Shown here: piece by piece, positions 1 to 19,000 of the stretch
How the letters are laid out: each line of letters starts with the position of its first letter
Position numbering within the stretch: position 1 is the stretch's first letter
Source: Gymnogyps californianus
Lineage: Eukaryota; Chordata; Aves; Accipitriformes; Cathartidae
DNA: 64,000 bases
Direction of reading: 5' to 3'
NCBI RefSeq assembly: GCF_018139145.2
Contig: NC_059475.1
Coordinates: 16,496,937 to 16,560,936, forward strand
Position numbers and translations under genes: made by a program
Notes under the pieces: generated by a model
What the model was told of the DNA's origin: nothing
The model's input: only the letters and a program-made list of their open reading frames with translations
The model's database searches: none

Positions 1-9
1 CACAAATTA

Positions 10-5982
<5,973 letters not shown>

Positions 5983-6003
5983 CATGTAATTTGACTTATT
6001 TAA
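5983..6003 (-). other. TPH1: TPH1 leader segment of the start exon, open in frame
   Basis: A good acceptor (pyrimidine-rich stretch ending GCATTTAG, AG at 6005-6004) opens this exon 21 bases before the MIEDN start. The 21 bases have no stop in the TPH1 frame, which matters for the possible N-terminal extension from exon 1. Confidence 0.6.
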
Positions 6004-6724
6004 CTAAATGCAAGCAAACAAAAAGATTTTTTTGAATGGCTAGTGCAAAAAGTGTAAAGTTTTACATTTCAGTTTGTCTTGGGGTAATATTGTGCTTTGA
6101 CTGATCAACCACAAAAGGAAAGGTGCCGATTAAACCACTACACAATAACAGGCATAAAGTTAGGCACACATAGAATCTGTGAGAGCTGAGGATGAAATAC
6201 TGAGATTTCTTTTTTTCAGTTGAATGATTTTGTAGATATCTTTAGTCATTCTCTAGGACGCAGAAAATGTTTTAAAAGTATAGTTTATAATTAGCATTAG
6301 TATTTGGGGGAGGAGGAGCTATAAGATGTCAGCAGAAATAATAAGTTGAACAAAATACTTGTTAGCAAATTCAGTGAACATTGCTAAAGGGAATAATCCA
6401 AAACCTGCTGGATATAGGTAGGAAAAGATGGATCAGGATTTAGTAGATCAGAACTGAAAAATCATTGCCTTTCTCTCACTACATAACTGTAAAGCACTGC
6501 TTTTACAGAGAAAGGAGACAAAACCTAAGGAGTTAAAATGTTATGCAGACCAGAATCTGTTGACTATAGAGGCAGTCCCACTCTGATCAACCACAACCAA
6601 GCTATTCCATCTGTCAGGTCCCCTAATTCACATGCCAAACCCTTATCATAATCACCCAAATCACACACTAAAAATTTTCAGACATCCAACACTGTAGGAC
6701 CACATGGTTTTGTACCTTACTGGT

Positions 6725-7286
6725 TGTCCTGGTTTCAGCTAGGATAGAGTTAATTTTCTTCTTAGTAGCTGGTATAGTGTTATGTTTTGCATTTAGTATG
6801 AGAATAATGTTGATAACACACGGATGTTACTAAGTCAAGGATTTTTCAGCTTCTCATGCCCAGCCAGCAAGAAGGCTGGAGGGGCACAAGACGTTGGGAG
6901 GGGACACCGCCAGGACAGCTGACCCAAACTCGCCAAAGGAATATTCCATACCATATGACATCATGCCCAGTATATAAACTGGGGGGAGTTGGCCGGGAAG
7001 GGGCGGATCGCTGCTCGGGAACTAAGTGGGAATCGGTCAGTGAGTGGTGAGCAATTGGCATTGTGCACCACTTGTTTTGTATATTCTAATTCTCTTAGTA
7101 GTATTATTGTCATTTTATTATTATTATTATCATTATTTTTCTTCCTTTCTGTCCTGTTAAACTGTCTTTATCTCAACACATGAGTTTGTGGGTTTTTTCC
7201 CAATTCTCTCTCCCATCCCACTGGGCGGGGGGAGTGAGCGAGCAGCTGCATGGTGCTTAGTTGCCAACTGGGGTTAAACTACAACA
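6725..7286 (+). mobile_element. 5' LTR of a partial endogenous retrovirus (copy 2)
   Basis: A 562-bp LTR of the same family as the copies at 3497, 40487 and 57934, running TGTCCTGG to ACAACA, with TATATAAA at 6971-6978. Unlike the others it is followed by retroviral leader sequence (a primer-binding site), not by a target duplication, and I found no 3' LTR. It lies in the first TPH1 intron, antisense to the gene. Confidence 0.88.
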
Positions 7287-7294
7287 GTCCTTTC

Positions 7295-7312
7295 TGGCAC
7301 CCAATGTGGGGC
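7295..7312 (+). other. ERV primer-binding site, lysine-tRNA type, decayed
   Basis: Eight bases after the LTR lies TGGCACCCAATGTGGGGC, which resembles a site for the 3' end of tRNA-Lys, as used by betaretrovirus-like elements. The two differences I expect from the lysine type are both at former CpG positions (one CA, one TG), as old methylated DNA would show. It marks where reverse transcription of the ancestral element began. Confidence 0.65.
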
Positions 7313-7407
7313 ACGATGGGTTGAAATAACAACAAATCTGACTGGAATGTGTTAGAACAAATTTGTTATAAGCATTCATTTTATTAGTTCAATAGTCGCT
7401 GGTCACA

Positions 7408-7755
7408 ATGTTGATGTATTCGCTCTCAGCGTTGGTGCACTTGTTCTTACAGGCGCGTTATGTAATACCTTACTTGCAGTCTATGCTCCCTGTTGTGCTG
7501 TTTATCACCCGTGGGAACTGGGCTAGAGTTATCATGTTGTTCTACTTTGTAACACTGGCTTATGATGCGATAGACTTGCTGGTCGTGAAACTAATCTGGT
7601 ATTTGTACTCAGCATTGCCATCATCTCCGTACTTCGGGAGCCATCTATCAGAAACTATTAATAATTACACCTTGTACCTTCTCTCATTGAGAGCGAATAA
7701 ATGTACAAATAAATGCCAGTCCATCACACTGTTTCTGATCCAGCAAAGCCACTGA
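7408..7755 (+). CDS. Hydrophobic 115-codon ORF in the ERV leader region, function unknown
   Basis: An uninterrupted ORF about 95 bases downstream of the primer-binding site, where gag would normally begin. The product does not look like Gag: there is no zinc knuckle and no basic matrix region. It has two hydrophobic stretches, around residues 20-34 and 42-68, which could span a membrane, and one NYT glycosylation-type site near residue 86. I do not recognise it. It may be a remnant of a coding region, or an open frame by chance in AT-rich DNA. The internal ERV sequence continues for an unknown distance beyond 7755, with no recognisable gag, pol or env. Confidence 0.3.
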   Translation: MLMYSLSALVHLFLQARYVIPYLQSMLPVVLFITRGNWARVIMLFYFVTLAYDAIDLLVVKLIWYLYSALPSSPYFGSHLSETINNYTLYLLSLRANKCTNKCQSITLFLIQQSH

Positions 7756-9839
7756 TCTCCATCAGCTTGAGTCCAGACATCAAATTCTCTGCTGAAAGTG
7801 GGTGACAGGGCCCAATCCAGGTTCTGCCGAGAAGCCTGCAGGTTTCACAGCTCACTTCAGTGAGCGTCAGATCAGGATCACAAGAGCCAGGAACAAGTAC
7901 TGAGCAAAGGTACTCCAGGCAGAAAAGAAAAAGCTAATAACTCCACAATTATATATAGGTTATTGGTTGTTTTCTCAAGTGCAGAGATCGCCATTTGTGC
8001 GAGCCAAATCCTATTCAGATGATACTGCTGCAGAAGAAGCTGGATGCAAAGAAGTTTCCATTACAAATAGAGTTAGATGGTCTTTGAAGGCAAAAACTGT
8101 TGGGCTGTTTTATATATACAGCTTATACGCAGCATGTTGGCTTGATTCCACATTCAGGATCATTGACTTAAGACAAGATCAGCTTATGAGATTTGGCATA
8201 GTTGCATGCAATATTATAAGGTGCACAGCTAGGACAAACTACATGCATTGAAGACTAATGTTCTTATTTTGTATTTTGCTAGTTCAACTAACATTGTGTT
8301 TAGGATCAGGTGACAACATTTATAAAGTAATATGTTTAAGAAACCAATGAAGAAAATAAAACAAAACACAGTGTGTTCTTACATTAAGTTCTAAAAATGA
8401 CCTCTAACCTAGGAATTTGAAAAAGTTGCAGAAGAGAATTTCAGATGCCTACAATGCCAAACGCACACCACTTACATCCGTAACCCTAAACCAACAGTAA
8501 TTTTTACTTTCAACTAAAAAATGGACTGAAAACAGGTCTACATTAATGCAGCAACCATTTTGGTGCAAGACAACAAGAGAAAATGGTAATGCAAAAACAA
8601 TTCCCCTCCTCCAACAGCTGCACCTTCACTTTTATTTTATTCTGTATCAGTAACTCAGCTCTAATCAAATCTGACACTTTTCCTTTGTATGGTAACACGT
8701 TTGAGCTTTTTGGAGAGTGAGGGGGGAATTAATATTGCATTGATGCTTGTTATTAATGATGAAAATCATTAACTGATTTGCCATCAATCTGACTCAAGTC
8801 TTAATGAAAATACACAAACACAGAGATACTCTAAAGCCCTTATTTAGACAGATATCTAGGTGTCTCCTGGTTGAAGACTGCTCCTTTTAGAGCCCATAGC
8901 AATTACATTCCCTTTCTCCCCCTCCCCAAAGAATATTCTCTGAGAGAGAGATATTTGAGGGTGCATATTTTGTGCTTTAATTCTTTATTTTAATGAATAG
9001 CCAAGATTTAAAATGTTCCAAACATACTCTTTTAAGGAAATTACATTTTAGAGCCATAAATTGAAAACCAAAAAATCTTTAAAAAAATGTATTTGATACA
9101 GATTGCCATTAATTGTACTTGACAAAAAGTCTCAACAGGCATTTTATATCCTCCTCCCTCTTTAAGTAGCTGCTCACCGTCCTTTTGACACACTTCTTAG
9201 TAGAGAAGGATGAAGACATGATCTTATGAGTGACCACGACTAGACATCACATTACAGGGAAATTTTTTAGCCACACCAAAGGTCTTCCCTAGATTTAGTT
9301 CTCAGACACCAAAACGAAAGCTGTGTTGAACAGTTTATTTTGCTTCCAAAAATCTGATGGATACGGCAAAACAATCTTTTGTGAAACTTTACTCCATTAC
9401 AGTCAGCGTTCTTGTTTTCACAAGGAATTTTACTGACTTTATAAACTGCACAGTATCAATAACTGCAGCCAACACATAAGCACTGATTTTATCTGATCTT
9501 CTCTGATGTACTGAGTGTATTCCCACTGTAACATGAAATAGTCCAGGAGTGGATTTTTCTGGGCTATATCACACCCTCTGTCTCCTAAGCAATGATGCAC
9601 CAGAAGTTACTTCTGTTCTACCTTAATTTCATCTGCTCGCATTTGAATTTTACCACTTTTTTTTTTCCCGCTTCTGTCCAGATACAACAGCCTCATCAGT
9701 CCCATCCCAACCCCAGCGGCACTGAGCACTCCCACCGATGCCAGAGGAGCACCATCGCAGGGCAATTACCGCTCTCCAAGTAACCGGGGCCAGAAAGCTC
9801 CCCTTTTCCCCCCAAAACCACCGCTCCGAGAACCGCAAC
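7756..9839. other. Remainder of TPH1 first intron, no feature recognised
   Basis: AT-rich DNA between the ERV remnant and the CpG island. I saw no exon, no LTR end matching 6725-7286 and no clear repeat. Some of its left part may still be internal ERV sequence. Confidence 0.5.
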
Positions 9840-9962
9840 AGCGAGGCGGCAGAGCTCTAACTTCAGAGAAGCGACGTTGTTCCCGCAAGCCAGGACCGGG
9901 CCCCCCCTTGCAGCGCTGCCCCCAGGGCCGGTCAGCCCCGAGCCCAGCCCGCACCCCCTCAC

Positions 9963-10080
9963 CTGGCCGGCCGCCTCCCGCGGGCAGGGCGCCGCCTCCA
10001 GCGAGCCGCCGCGGCGGGGCGCGGCGTGCATGGCCGGGACCGGACGGGACGGGACGGGACGGGACGGGCAGCGCGGCGCT
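9963..10080 (-). other. TPH1: Probable TPH1 exon 1 (leader), open in frame from an ATG at 10031
   Basis: The right end is an estimate about 30 bases below the TATA-like element; the left end is a consensus donor CAG|GTGAGGG. It contains ATG at 10031-10029 followed by 23 open codons (MHAAPRRGGSLEAAPCPREA and three more), leaving in phase 0. A five-base tandem repeat (GGGAC on the + strand, about 10037-10068) lies upstream of that ATG. In other vertebrates this exon is treated as untranslated. Confidence 0.5.
10037..10068. repeat. GGGAC pentamer microsatellite
   Basis: Five to six tandem GGGAC units inside the CpG island, within the probable TPH1 leader. Confidence 0.85.
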
Positions 10081-13000
10081 CGGCAGCGCTCGGCACCGGC
10101 GGCCGCTTTATGGAGGGGGCGAGAGCCGCCCCTAATCGCCCTCCGCGGGGGGCGGAGGAGGCGGGGGCGGAGGAAGGCGGGGGGAAGCGCTGCCCGGCCC
10201 AGCTGAGGAAGGGGCTCGCTAACCCTCTTAATAATACCCGCTGAAAGCTGTTTATTCACGCTGCGGAGCAGGGATGCTCAGACGCAGCCACCAACCAACC
10301 ACCATCTCTGCACCCCCAAAAAACCCGCACAAAAAGAGATGCTTTCCCTCCTGAGTTACACCTCCTTGGTCAACCCGTATAAGGAAGATTAAGGGGGTGG
10401 GGGGTCAGAGAAGACTGACTTTTTGTGGGTAACTTTGTGGGTTTTGCAGCTAACACGAATTTGCACCCCACAGGGCTGAGGGGAGCAAGTGTTTGGATGG
10501 AGGGGGCCTGTCTACCTCCATCGTGTCGACACAGCCCAACACGTGTCCACTCGTTGCAAATTGATATGTAAGCTGCCTGTGGGAAAAGGAAGCCAAACTG
10601 CATAATAAATGAGAGGTGGTGAGGGCTGGGTCCGCAGCAGAGGGTAAATAAGCATAGTTGCCTGCAAGGCGATGGCTTAGCTACGGGGAATCAGCGACTC
10701 AGGCGAGGAGCTCCCCTAAATGCTCTGCAAGGTTGCTGCAAAAGTGTGTAGTGCACGTTGTAGTCTCAAAGAGAAACATGGTGAGTAGATGTATCGAGTT
10801 CTTCACTGAAAATAACAGCAAAAAATGCACTGTGAAAATAAATTGCAGCACATTACTTCTTTTCTAGAAAACTCCTGCACACACAGGAAGAATAACTGCA
10901 TTTCAATTAGCAGGAAACTATATATTTTCATATCTTATATACAGTGTCATTTATTTTCCATATAGATCTAGACATATGCTTTATTTTAGAAACTATCATG
11001 GTTTTTAGACTCCAATAAGCCCAGTCTTTACTGTCTCCTCTCAGGTCAGACTTGGCAACAACACTAAGATAAGGGGATTTGTGGTACACAGCAGGAGAAG
11101 CCAAAATGTTCCCCAGGAACACAATCCCTTAGAGGCTTTAGGGGTCTGGGGGAGCAGAGATTGATTATTTTGTGTTGGGCATAGGGCTGTCCAAAAACAG
11201 AGATTCTGGTCTTTTGTTACGTTCCTTACAAACCTACCTTTCAAAGAAATGCTCAAAATCAGCAACAACTAGTTTTACCCTAATTTACTCAAGCGTCTGA
11301 AAAATATCCAGTATTTTTCTCTTCAGTGCCTGAAATATTGAAACCTTGATTCCAGCTAGATCTCTTAGACACTGGTATAATGCAAATGACAAATTATACT
11401 GATGAAGCCAATATGCAGGCTAACATCTAACCGAGGTAGACACGGTCACACTTGCACTGACATCTCCAATGATGTCAGTGTCTTCAATCTTCCTAGAAGA
11501 CACTGAACTTCAAACAATCCTGAACAAGCAAACAATTCGTCGGATCTTTACCCAGAATCTTTAGCATATGAGAGCCTGCTATTAATAATGAATCCGTAAA
11601 CAAGGGCACAGTAAGATATTTATGACAGAATATGACTAAGCTGTCAGTTTTCCCTAGCTCAAATGTAGCAATAATAAGAACTAATGTCATTCTGCATATG
11701 TTTTTTTTTTTAAATTACTCAATAGGTAGCCCTCTAGAAGCTCTTCTATTGCAGGTAAGCACCTTTTATTTGGAAATCTGGGCTCAGGCTGGGTTTCCAG
11801 TACTTCCTGATAGCAGCCAGGTTGAAATTCCCATGCTTTCTTTTCTGTCAAAATGTTGTGCTCATCCTTGATAAAATTTGAAAGAAAACACAAGATACAA
11901 TTCTCACATTTCCTCAGGCGTCAGAAGACAGCTGAGTTCAGGTCACTTTAACTGTGAACGAAGGATTTTTTTTTTAATTTGTTTTTACTCAGATCTACTT
12001 TTTCCTCTCCTTCAAAGGCTACAAGCTCTCACAAGATACATTGGGAAAGCTAGTTTATTCTTGGTGTATACATATGGATTATTCTAGTGTTAAGGGACAT
12101 GGACATCCTCCCCTACAGCCCAGAACTGTAAAGACGCTCAAAGATGAGTCAGTCACCCAAGCACTTCTGAAAACCCGCTTTGGAGCCTCTCTCCCCAGGA
12201 GACAACAGAAGCAGTGGTTTGGTTAGCACCTACGGGTACCTGAAGACACGAAGCACAGGGAAGGGCACAGGACAGTCCGAGGGGCCACACCAAGACACAA
12301 GATGGCGAAGCTGAGCTCAGCAGAAGCACACAAGCTTCACGGCACACAGGAGCCATGGAGGGGATATAAACTGAGCTGCCAGCTATGCCAGATTTAAGGG
12401 CACTTCCTACCTCCAAGGCCCCAGTCGGATAAACAGACAGGAGTGTCCCTGCCTCCCATCCTCGCCCTGTCATTTCCAATTTGAGCAGGAGCTTTCTGGG
12501 ACACTGGTCATCCCTCTCCTCATACCTAACACTGGGGAGCCCACGGTCAGGTTGGCCTGTAACTGCTGATACAATGCAAGCAGTACAGTAACAGCCAAGG
12601 AAATTTAACCTAATATGAAATTAATAAGTTACATAAAGAGATAACCGGGGTGCCCAGAATTTTGGGGAGCAGATTAAAGCTGATTCACTGGTTTAGTAAG
12701 AAGTGCTTGTTCACCACAGCCAATGCCCTGTAGTCTGAAAGAGCAGAACCACAAAGCATGAACTGACTCGATTACAGCCTGTTTTCACTGGGTGCTCGCT
12801 GGAGCCTGCTCTGTTCATCTCCACGCAGGGTTTCCAGCTCCTGTGAATCTGCAGATGGTTTTATAGGAGAACGATTGAAAAGGTTTCATCCAAAAGCTGA
12901 ATCTTCACAGTTTTAGGGTTGCAAGGTTTCAGAAAACCATCACTCTGTCACGAGCACAACTGCTGCTTTGGGTTTTCACAGACAGCGGGACACTTCTACC

Positions 13001-16000
13001 TTCTCCCAAAAGCTGGCAGTGTATCCTACCATTTAAGAGCGGTGGCTTGGGCCCCTCACCACAGAAAAGAGCAATATGGCACAGCAAAACTACTAGCAGT
13101 CAGGTATGGAGCGCAATGCAAACAGGACAGCAACGTGCACAGGTGCTACTCCGCGCATCCTGGGAGGAGGCAGCACAAGCAAAGACTGACCCAGAAAATG
13201 TCTGAATTGTCACAGAGTTGGTCTGCAGGAGCACTGAGGCAGAGAGAGGCCAAAAGTTTTCAGTGGGACGTCAGAAGCCTACACAGACCCTGAGGTGGGA
13301 TGGACTTGTGAAGGACAAAGAGACAACCTGGGGCATCGACACCATAGAGAAACAGGCCTCTCATCAAATTAGACGTAAGGCAATACAGTGATCTTTTTTT
13401 TTTTTTTAAAGCCCACAGGAGATTTCTCACATATAGCCTCTCATAGAGACAAAGCCCTCCAGACAGATAATCAGCACCTGAGGATCGAGCACAGGTCTGA
13501 CCCTGCTCAAAAGTGGGTCAAGCTGATCACATGTTTTGCAAGACAGCGCTCTGCCACGTGTGGCTGCCGCAAAGCCTGTTGCATTGGCACAGAGCAACTG
13601 TGATAGCACTCACCATGAAGGCTATGAGAGCTGGCTTTCAATTACATTATTCCATCATAATTCCTCGTTAAATGAATCCTCCTCTTCTCAGCAGCCTTCA
13701 GATCCAAGTGAGAGGGTGGTGTCAGACTGAAAAGTCCCTTGGTTTTTGGGCCCTTTGCCGGAGTAGCTCCAGGAATGTCAAGTGGGTCCAGAAGAGGCCA
13801 CAACTCTGTTCCTGCTTCCCAGCTGCTAACTCAGAGGTGACTCTTCTCCTCTAGTTTTTGGGGGGGTTCTGTTTTGTTCTTCAAAGCAGGAACTTGACAG
13901 CAGAGTTTGCAACCAGACAGTGGTGCTGACACTTGTGGGTACACATTTGTAGATAAATGCTCTGGAAATTTTTAGGCTCAAAAGTATTAAGAACAAACTG
14001 TCACACCTCCAGATCTTCCCCTCCCTAAAGAGCCACACAGTAAAGGGACTCACTTTTTGCTGTCTGTGGCACAGAACAACATAAACCTTCTCCCCTACAT
14101 CTCCTCTTCCTCCCACTTTGAGAAAGTTTGCTCTCCATGGGTCATAGGTAAAATACGTAGGGACTCAACTAACCTGGCACATCTTTCCGGACACAGCACA
14201 AGTCTTGTATCCACCAACACTGTGAAGAAGCTGGTCGGGGGGTGGGGGGGAAGACAGAAAAAAAGAAAAATCAACATAGTGCAGGGGCTCCCAAGTGCTC
14301 CAGCGCTGGGGGAGAGACAGTGTCAGAGGGTGATTTTGTTCAACTGGCAACAACTGATGAGGGAAGAACCATGGAAAGGCAGGTTGGGAACGATCTGCAG
14401 GGATATTAATCTTCTGCTGAAAGGTAAGATTATCTACCTGAACACAGCAAGACTGAAGGAGAGAATCAGTCAGCCCTAAAGTCTTCTCAGTCCCATCAAG
14501 GTCATCAGTGTGAATTACCCCTTCTCCCCGCATGGTAGGAGAAAGTGCTCTAATCTCCAATGAGGTAATTTCACAACATCACTTCTGGGATATAAACCTC
14601 CTCAGCCATCCCTTGGACTTCATTTGGCCCAGCCATCTGCCTTTCCAACCAGAAGCATTTGCCTGAGGCAATGTGGCTACTTAAAGCTTTTCCAGAAAAA
14701 GGTATGAAGTGTTAAATCCCTGAACAAAACAAGTTTAATACGACTTAATACTAAGTCTGCTCTAATCATAATTACCTTCTCCAGAATAGACTACTGCAAA
14801 TTCTAATCACAGCCCTCTGCCTTTCTGTTAATTAACTGCTGCAGACAAGTTATGCCTTTAAGAATCGCATGGCACTTAGGCAAGCACTATGGAAGTTGCA
14901 GAGAGGAGTGAAGATGAATATCATGCAGCCCTTTGAAACAGTTTGTTTTCCAGTATAGGTTTTACAGACCTTCCTCATATTCTGCTTGCATTTTATGGAT
15001 GCCCTCATATACTGATGCCTGAAAAACTCCTGGTGTGAAAATCTGACTCATTTTCTTCTACTGATTTTTAATATTTATAAAGCATTGATCATAACAACAC
15101 CTAAGCAGCAGCACTCACTTCCATTCACTTTCTAATCTTCCTTCTCCCAAACTGTGACTTCTCTCACTTAAAGGAGATAACCTATCATTGTGTTTTAGGT
15201 CATTTACCTAAATGCTGGGAGTTAAACAGCTCCAAATCCAAAAGCTTTTCAAATTTTCTACAAATGTATGGATCTGAAATCCCTGGCTTTCAACAAGGGA
15301 ATTCTTCCATTTGCTCCCTTCTTCTGTGAACCACCATTCTTCCAACAAACAATTCCCAGGGCAATTCACCCAACCTTTCACCAGCGTGAGGCTACGACAG
15401 TGTCATGCGCTATACTCAGAGCGGCTGCCAAGAAACGTCTGGAAGTCTCGGTGCAATAACTCAGCTACTGGGAAAGGGACCACATCCCCATGAGCCTGGT
15501 TTAGCAAACAGTTAACTCTCCGTATTACTGAATAGTTGTTGAATAATAAAGCATTTGATTCATAAGCAGTTAATAAGCAACAAAAGAAAAAGGGGAATTT
15601 AAATTATGCAATTATTGAAAACATTTACAAATATCTTTTTCCAATGAAAAGTGCAAGAATCAATCACGCAAATTACCCACTTAGCATGATTCAGCCAGCT
15701 GTAGTATCAATAGCCTTTAAGCATGCTTATTTTGAAAAGCCAGAGATGCTGTGTAAATCTACTGAAGCACATCTAGCCAACAGACCATTCACTGTTTGTA
15801 TATTTGCTTTGGACTGTTTAAAGAAATAATATTAGCCCTTTCATCTGAGCCAGGTAATATTTTTCTTTTCATAGAAGCTAAATAAAATCATGAGTGATCT
15901 AAGTTACATGCTGCTCTGAGCAAACAAGGTGTAGTTTTTCCTAACAACACCTTTGCAAGCTTTTTACAAAAGATTAGTTAAGACGCTGCTGGGGCAAGGG

Positions 16001-19000
16001 AGAAACCATGCTCTGATTTGTTTGCACCAGTGAATATGATATCACAAATTTAATATCAGCTACATTTCAAACAAAACTGTTGTCTGACTGGGATCCAAAG
16101 TCCTGAAAGAGCTCTTTGCTCCAACGGCTCTGGAGTTAGTGGGTACAGAAGTGCCAGTTACAACTTTTTTTTTTTATCTGCTCAGCGTTGGCCAAGTCAC
16201 CTCAAGTTAAATCTGCAGGAAGCAACAGAGCTCTGGTCCTGCGCCAGTCGGCAAAAATTCCCTGTGTTACTACAGCAAACAGGGTTTAGTCCAGCAACAA
16301 CCATCAGCCACGGGCAAGTCAAGCAGAAAGCTTGACAAACTGATCTACATACTGCCTGAAAACACAGTGCAGCTTAGAGAGGACAAGGAAATACTGCATT
16401 TCCATTAGCACAACCTGAGTCTTACAAATACTCTTCTGCTCAGCCTTGCGCACCAATCCTGCCCTCCTGGCAGGATGGTCAAATGACTACGCAGATGGTA
16501 AAGCAGAAGGGTCACGCATCCACGTCCCTCCCGCAGGATTTTGCAGCCCTGCTCACAGTTGCTGGTGCGAAGATGACGATGACAGCCAGGTGGGTGGGCA
16601 ATGCCACTGCAACCAAGCAAGGGGAGCAGGGCAGGCCCGGGGATGGCACCCAGGTGCAGCCAACAGATCTCCAGACAAGTCTGTAGTGGCAAGCAGGTCT
16701 GAGGTCAAGCTGGGAAGTCAAGTCAGCGAGCTGGGATCAGTGAGGGACGTGACCAGGCACATCATACCTGCTGCGTGGCTCAGGCAAGGGTGAAGGGGAG
16801 GCTCGCAGCTGTTTTCACAGCAGTCTGAGCCGAGGTTACGTAGCTGCACCGCACCAATCCCGGCCATCAGCCCCAAAGCCCTGGCAGTGGGAGAGAGGCT
16901 GAGAAGCTGCTCGGTGCTGAGGGCTATGGCACCAAAGCTGCCATCGCTGTGAGCTGCAGAGAGCTCAGAGTACAGGGTGCAAAATGCTTAACCTCAATAT
17001 GAAAGACAAAGCATCCGAAAAAAGGAGAACAGTGTCAGAGAGCCATAGGCAACCTCAGCCACCAGCACTGAAAACAGCCACTCTTAGCGTTCAGAATAAC
17101 ATGGGATCCAAAGCCAGGGGTTACTTCTGACCAGGTCCCGATACTTCTCCATCCCTTAAGTAGAAAGTGTAGTAGAAGTGGACTCCATTCATTGAGGAAC
17201 CACCCTGTTAGCGCTAATGCTACTACATTATCATTTCTATTTAAAAACCTCAAGAATTATCCAGTTCTTTCACATCATAGGCAAACACGAAGCAAAACAG
17301 TCAAATGCATACATAAGCCTGCAGATAAGAGAAGTGACTGAGTGTTTGTTAACCTCAGCCTGTTGGCCTAATTAGTATAATAGCAGCATATTTTGCATTC
17401 AAAGTGAGGTGGAACAAGCTAACAAAGGAGAAAGCTTTGTACTTGCTAATGATATGAGTAAGCACAGCTCAGAAAACGATTCAGCAGACTTTGATCCACT
17501 CAGAAAAGAGAACGAGAGCTCTTCAGGCACTTCTGACAACACAGCCTTACCATGAGCGTGCGCCAGTAACCAACCTCTACCATATTCATATTCATTTAGG
17601 AAGTTTATCCGACACTAGATTTGTTGAATGTAAGAAGCAGAAAGACTGCATTCAATATATTTCATACACCTCAAAAACGGCAAGGCCAAGGGAAATCAAG
17701 AGCTGACTCTAAGGTCCAAACAATCACAGAAGACATTGGGTCTGCCTGTTACGGTAGGTTTTTCGTATCCGTTTCACCTCCTTGCTGTAAACTATCAGCC
17801 TTTCTGAAACAGAAGACGTGGCCAGATTTTTTGTTCCTAGACTGTTATGTTTCATCAGTGTTTCAAAGTGAAAGGAGCTTGGAGGACCGTTCTCAGTCCG
17901 CAGACTTTAGACACACCCCCATCCACTGAAATCCTGGTGTTCACAGAGCAAAACAGACCACTGAGGGCAGATTCTGGTCTAGGCACTAACGCTGACCACT
18001 GGTCAGCACGAACAAAGTAAATTAAATCACAGTTACTTTCTGCTGTAATGATGAAAACCAGCAAGCAATGTAAACCCATCAATTCACAGTAGGGACTTTA
18101 AACACACTGGCAATTGTAAAATGTTCACCCTTGGAGCTGTGAAACACATCATTTCCAAGACTGGCAAAAGCTGTTCATCTCGCTGTGTTCTCATGACAGA
18201 TGTTTTTTCCCCTCTGAGTTTCTTTTATCTTATTAGATTTTCGCTCCCATTATAGTTAGTACAATTTTGCAATGGGACAAAATTAATTAGTTTGCATCAA
18301 AGAAAGGCTCCTTGAAATGTAACACTAATGAGATTCATCTACCTGATTAGAGGGCTTTGCTTTTAGTAATGGTGCAAAATTTTGTTTCAGAGAAATACAA
18401 CATTATAAGAATATTCAAGGCTAAAAGCATTAGCTAAACAGTAACCAGGATAATGGATAAAAGATTAGGGTGGTAAACTGTGAGCAGTTATATAACCGAA
18501 TATTGACAAGAGGATCCAAGTGTAGACCAGAACAGGTTAACAAAGATTTAAAGAAGAAGAGTTTGTGCAAGCAGAGCTTGGTACAATTCGCAACAGTGTA
18601 TTTAGTGAACTAACCCTACACCTCCCATCTATTCACAACACTTTCAGGAATTAAATGGCAAAGAGCTAGGGATGGGAACAGAGAGTACTAATTTTTAGAA
18701 AGAAAAGATGGGAAAAAAGTTCATTCTGGATGAGTCAAACTAGTTTTTAATATCTGGCAAACTACTTGGACAAAATATTTGCTTATTTTTAAATCTGTTT
18801 TTAGTCAAGAACAAATTGTGTTTAATCAACTTTGTTTTCGACTGATGGGAGAATTGTTCCAGAGGACAAGGGGAGTTAAATAGATCTGGTATTTCTTGCT
18901 TTTATTAAGCTTTTTCACCCCACCCACTTTCTTTTACCCTATTAGTACAAACAATTAAGGAAATACAGTCTAGAATGAACTTCCTGATAGGCAGGTGCAA

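Larger units (their letters stand above)
9840..10240 (-). promoter_or_regulatory. TPH1: CpG island, probable TPH1 promoter
   Basis: A sharp switch to CG-dense sequence in an otherwise AT-rich region, about 4 kb upstream of the TPH1 start exon. On the minus strand there is a weak TATA-like CATAAAG (about 10107-10113), and GC-box repeats GGGGCGG at about 10149-10176. A CAG|GTGAGG donor follows at 9963. These fit a minus-strand promoter feeding TPH1; no other gene lies nearby. Confidence 0.65.

Noticed and set aside
9696..10259. 187-codon minus-strand ORF across the 10-kb CpG island
   Set aside because: GC-driven open frame. Only its section from the ATG at 10031 to the donor at 9963 is of interest, as a possible TPH1 extension.
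16405..16900. GC-richer patch with ORFs on both strands between TPH1 and SAAL1
   Set aside because: Low CpG density, no splice sites or motif agreement between frames; no evidence of a gene or promoter.
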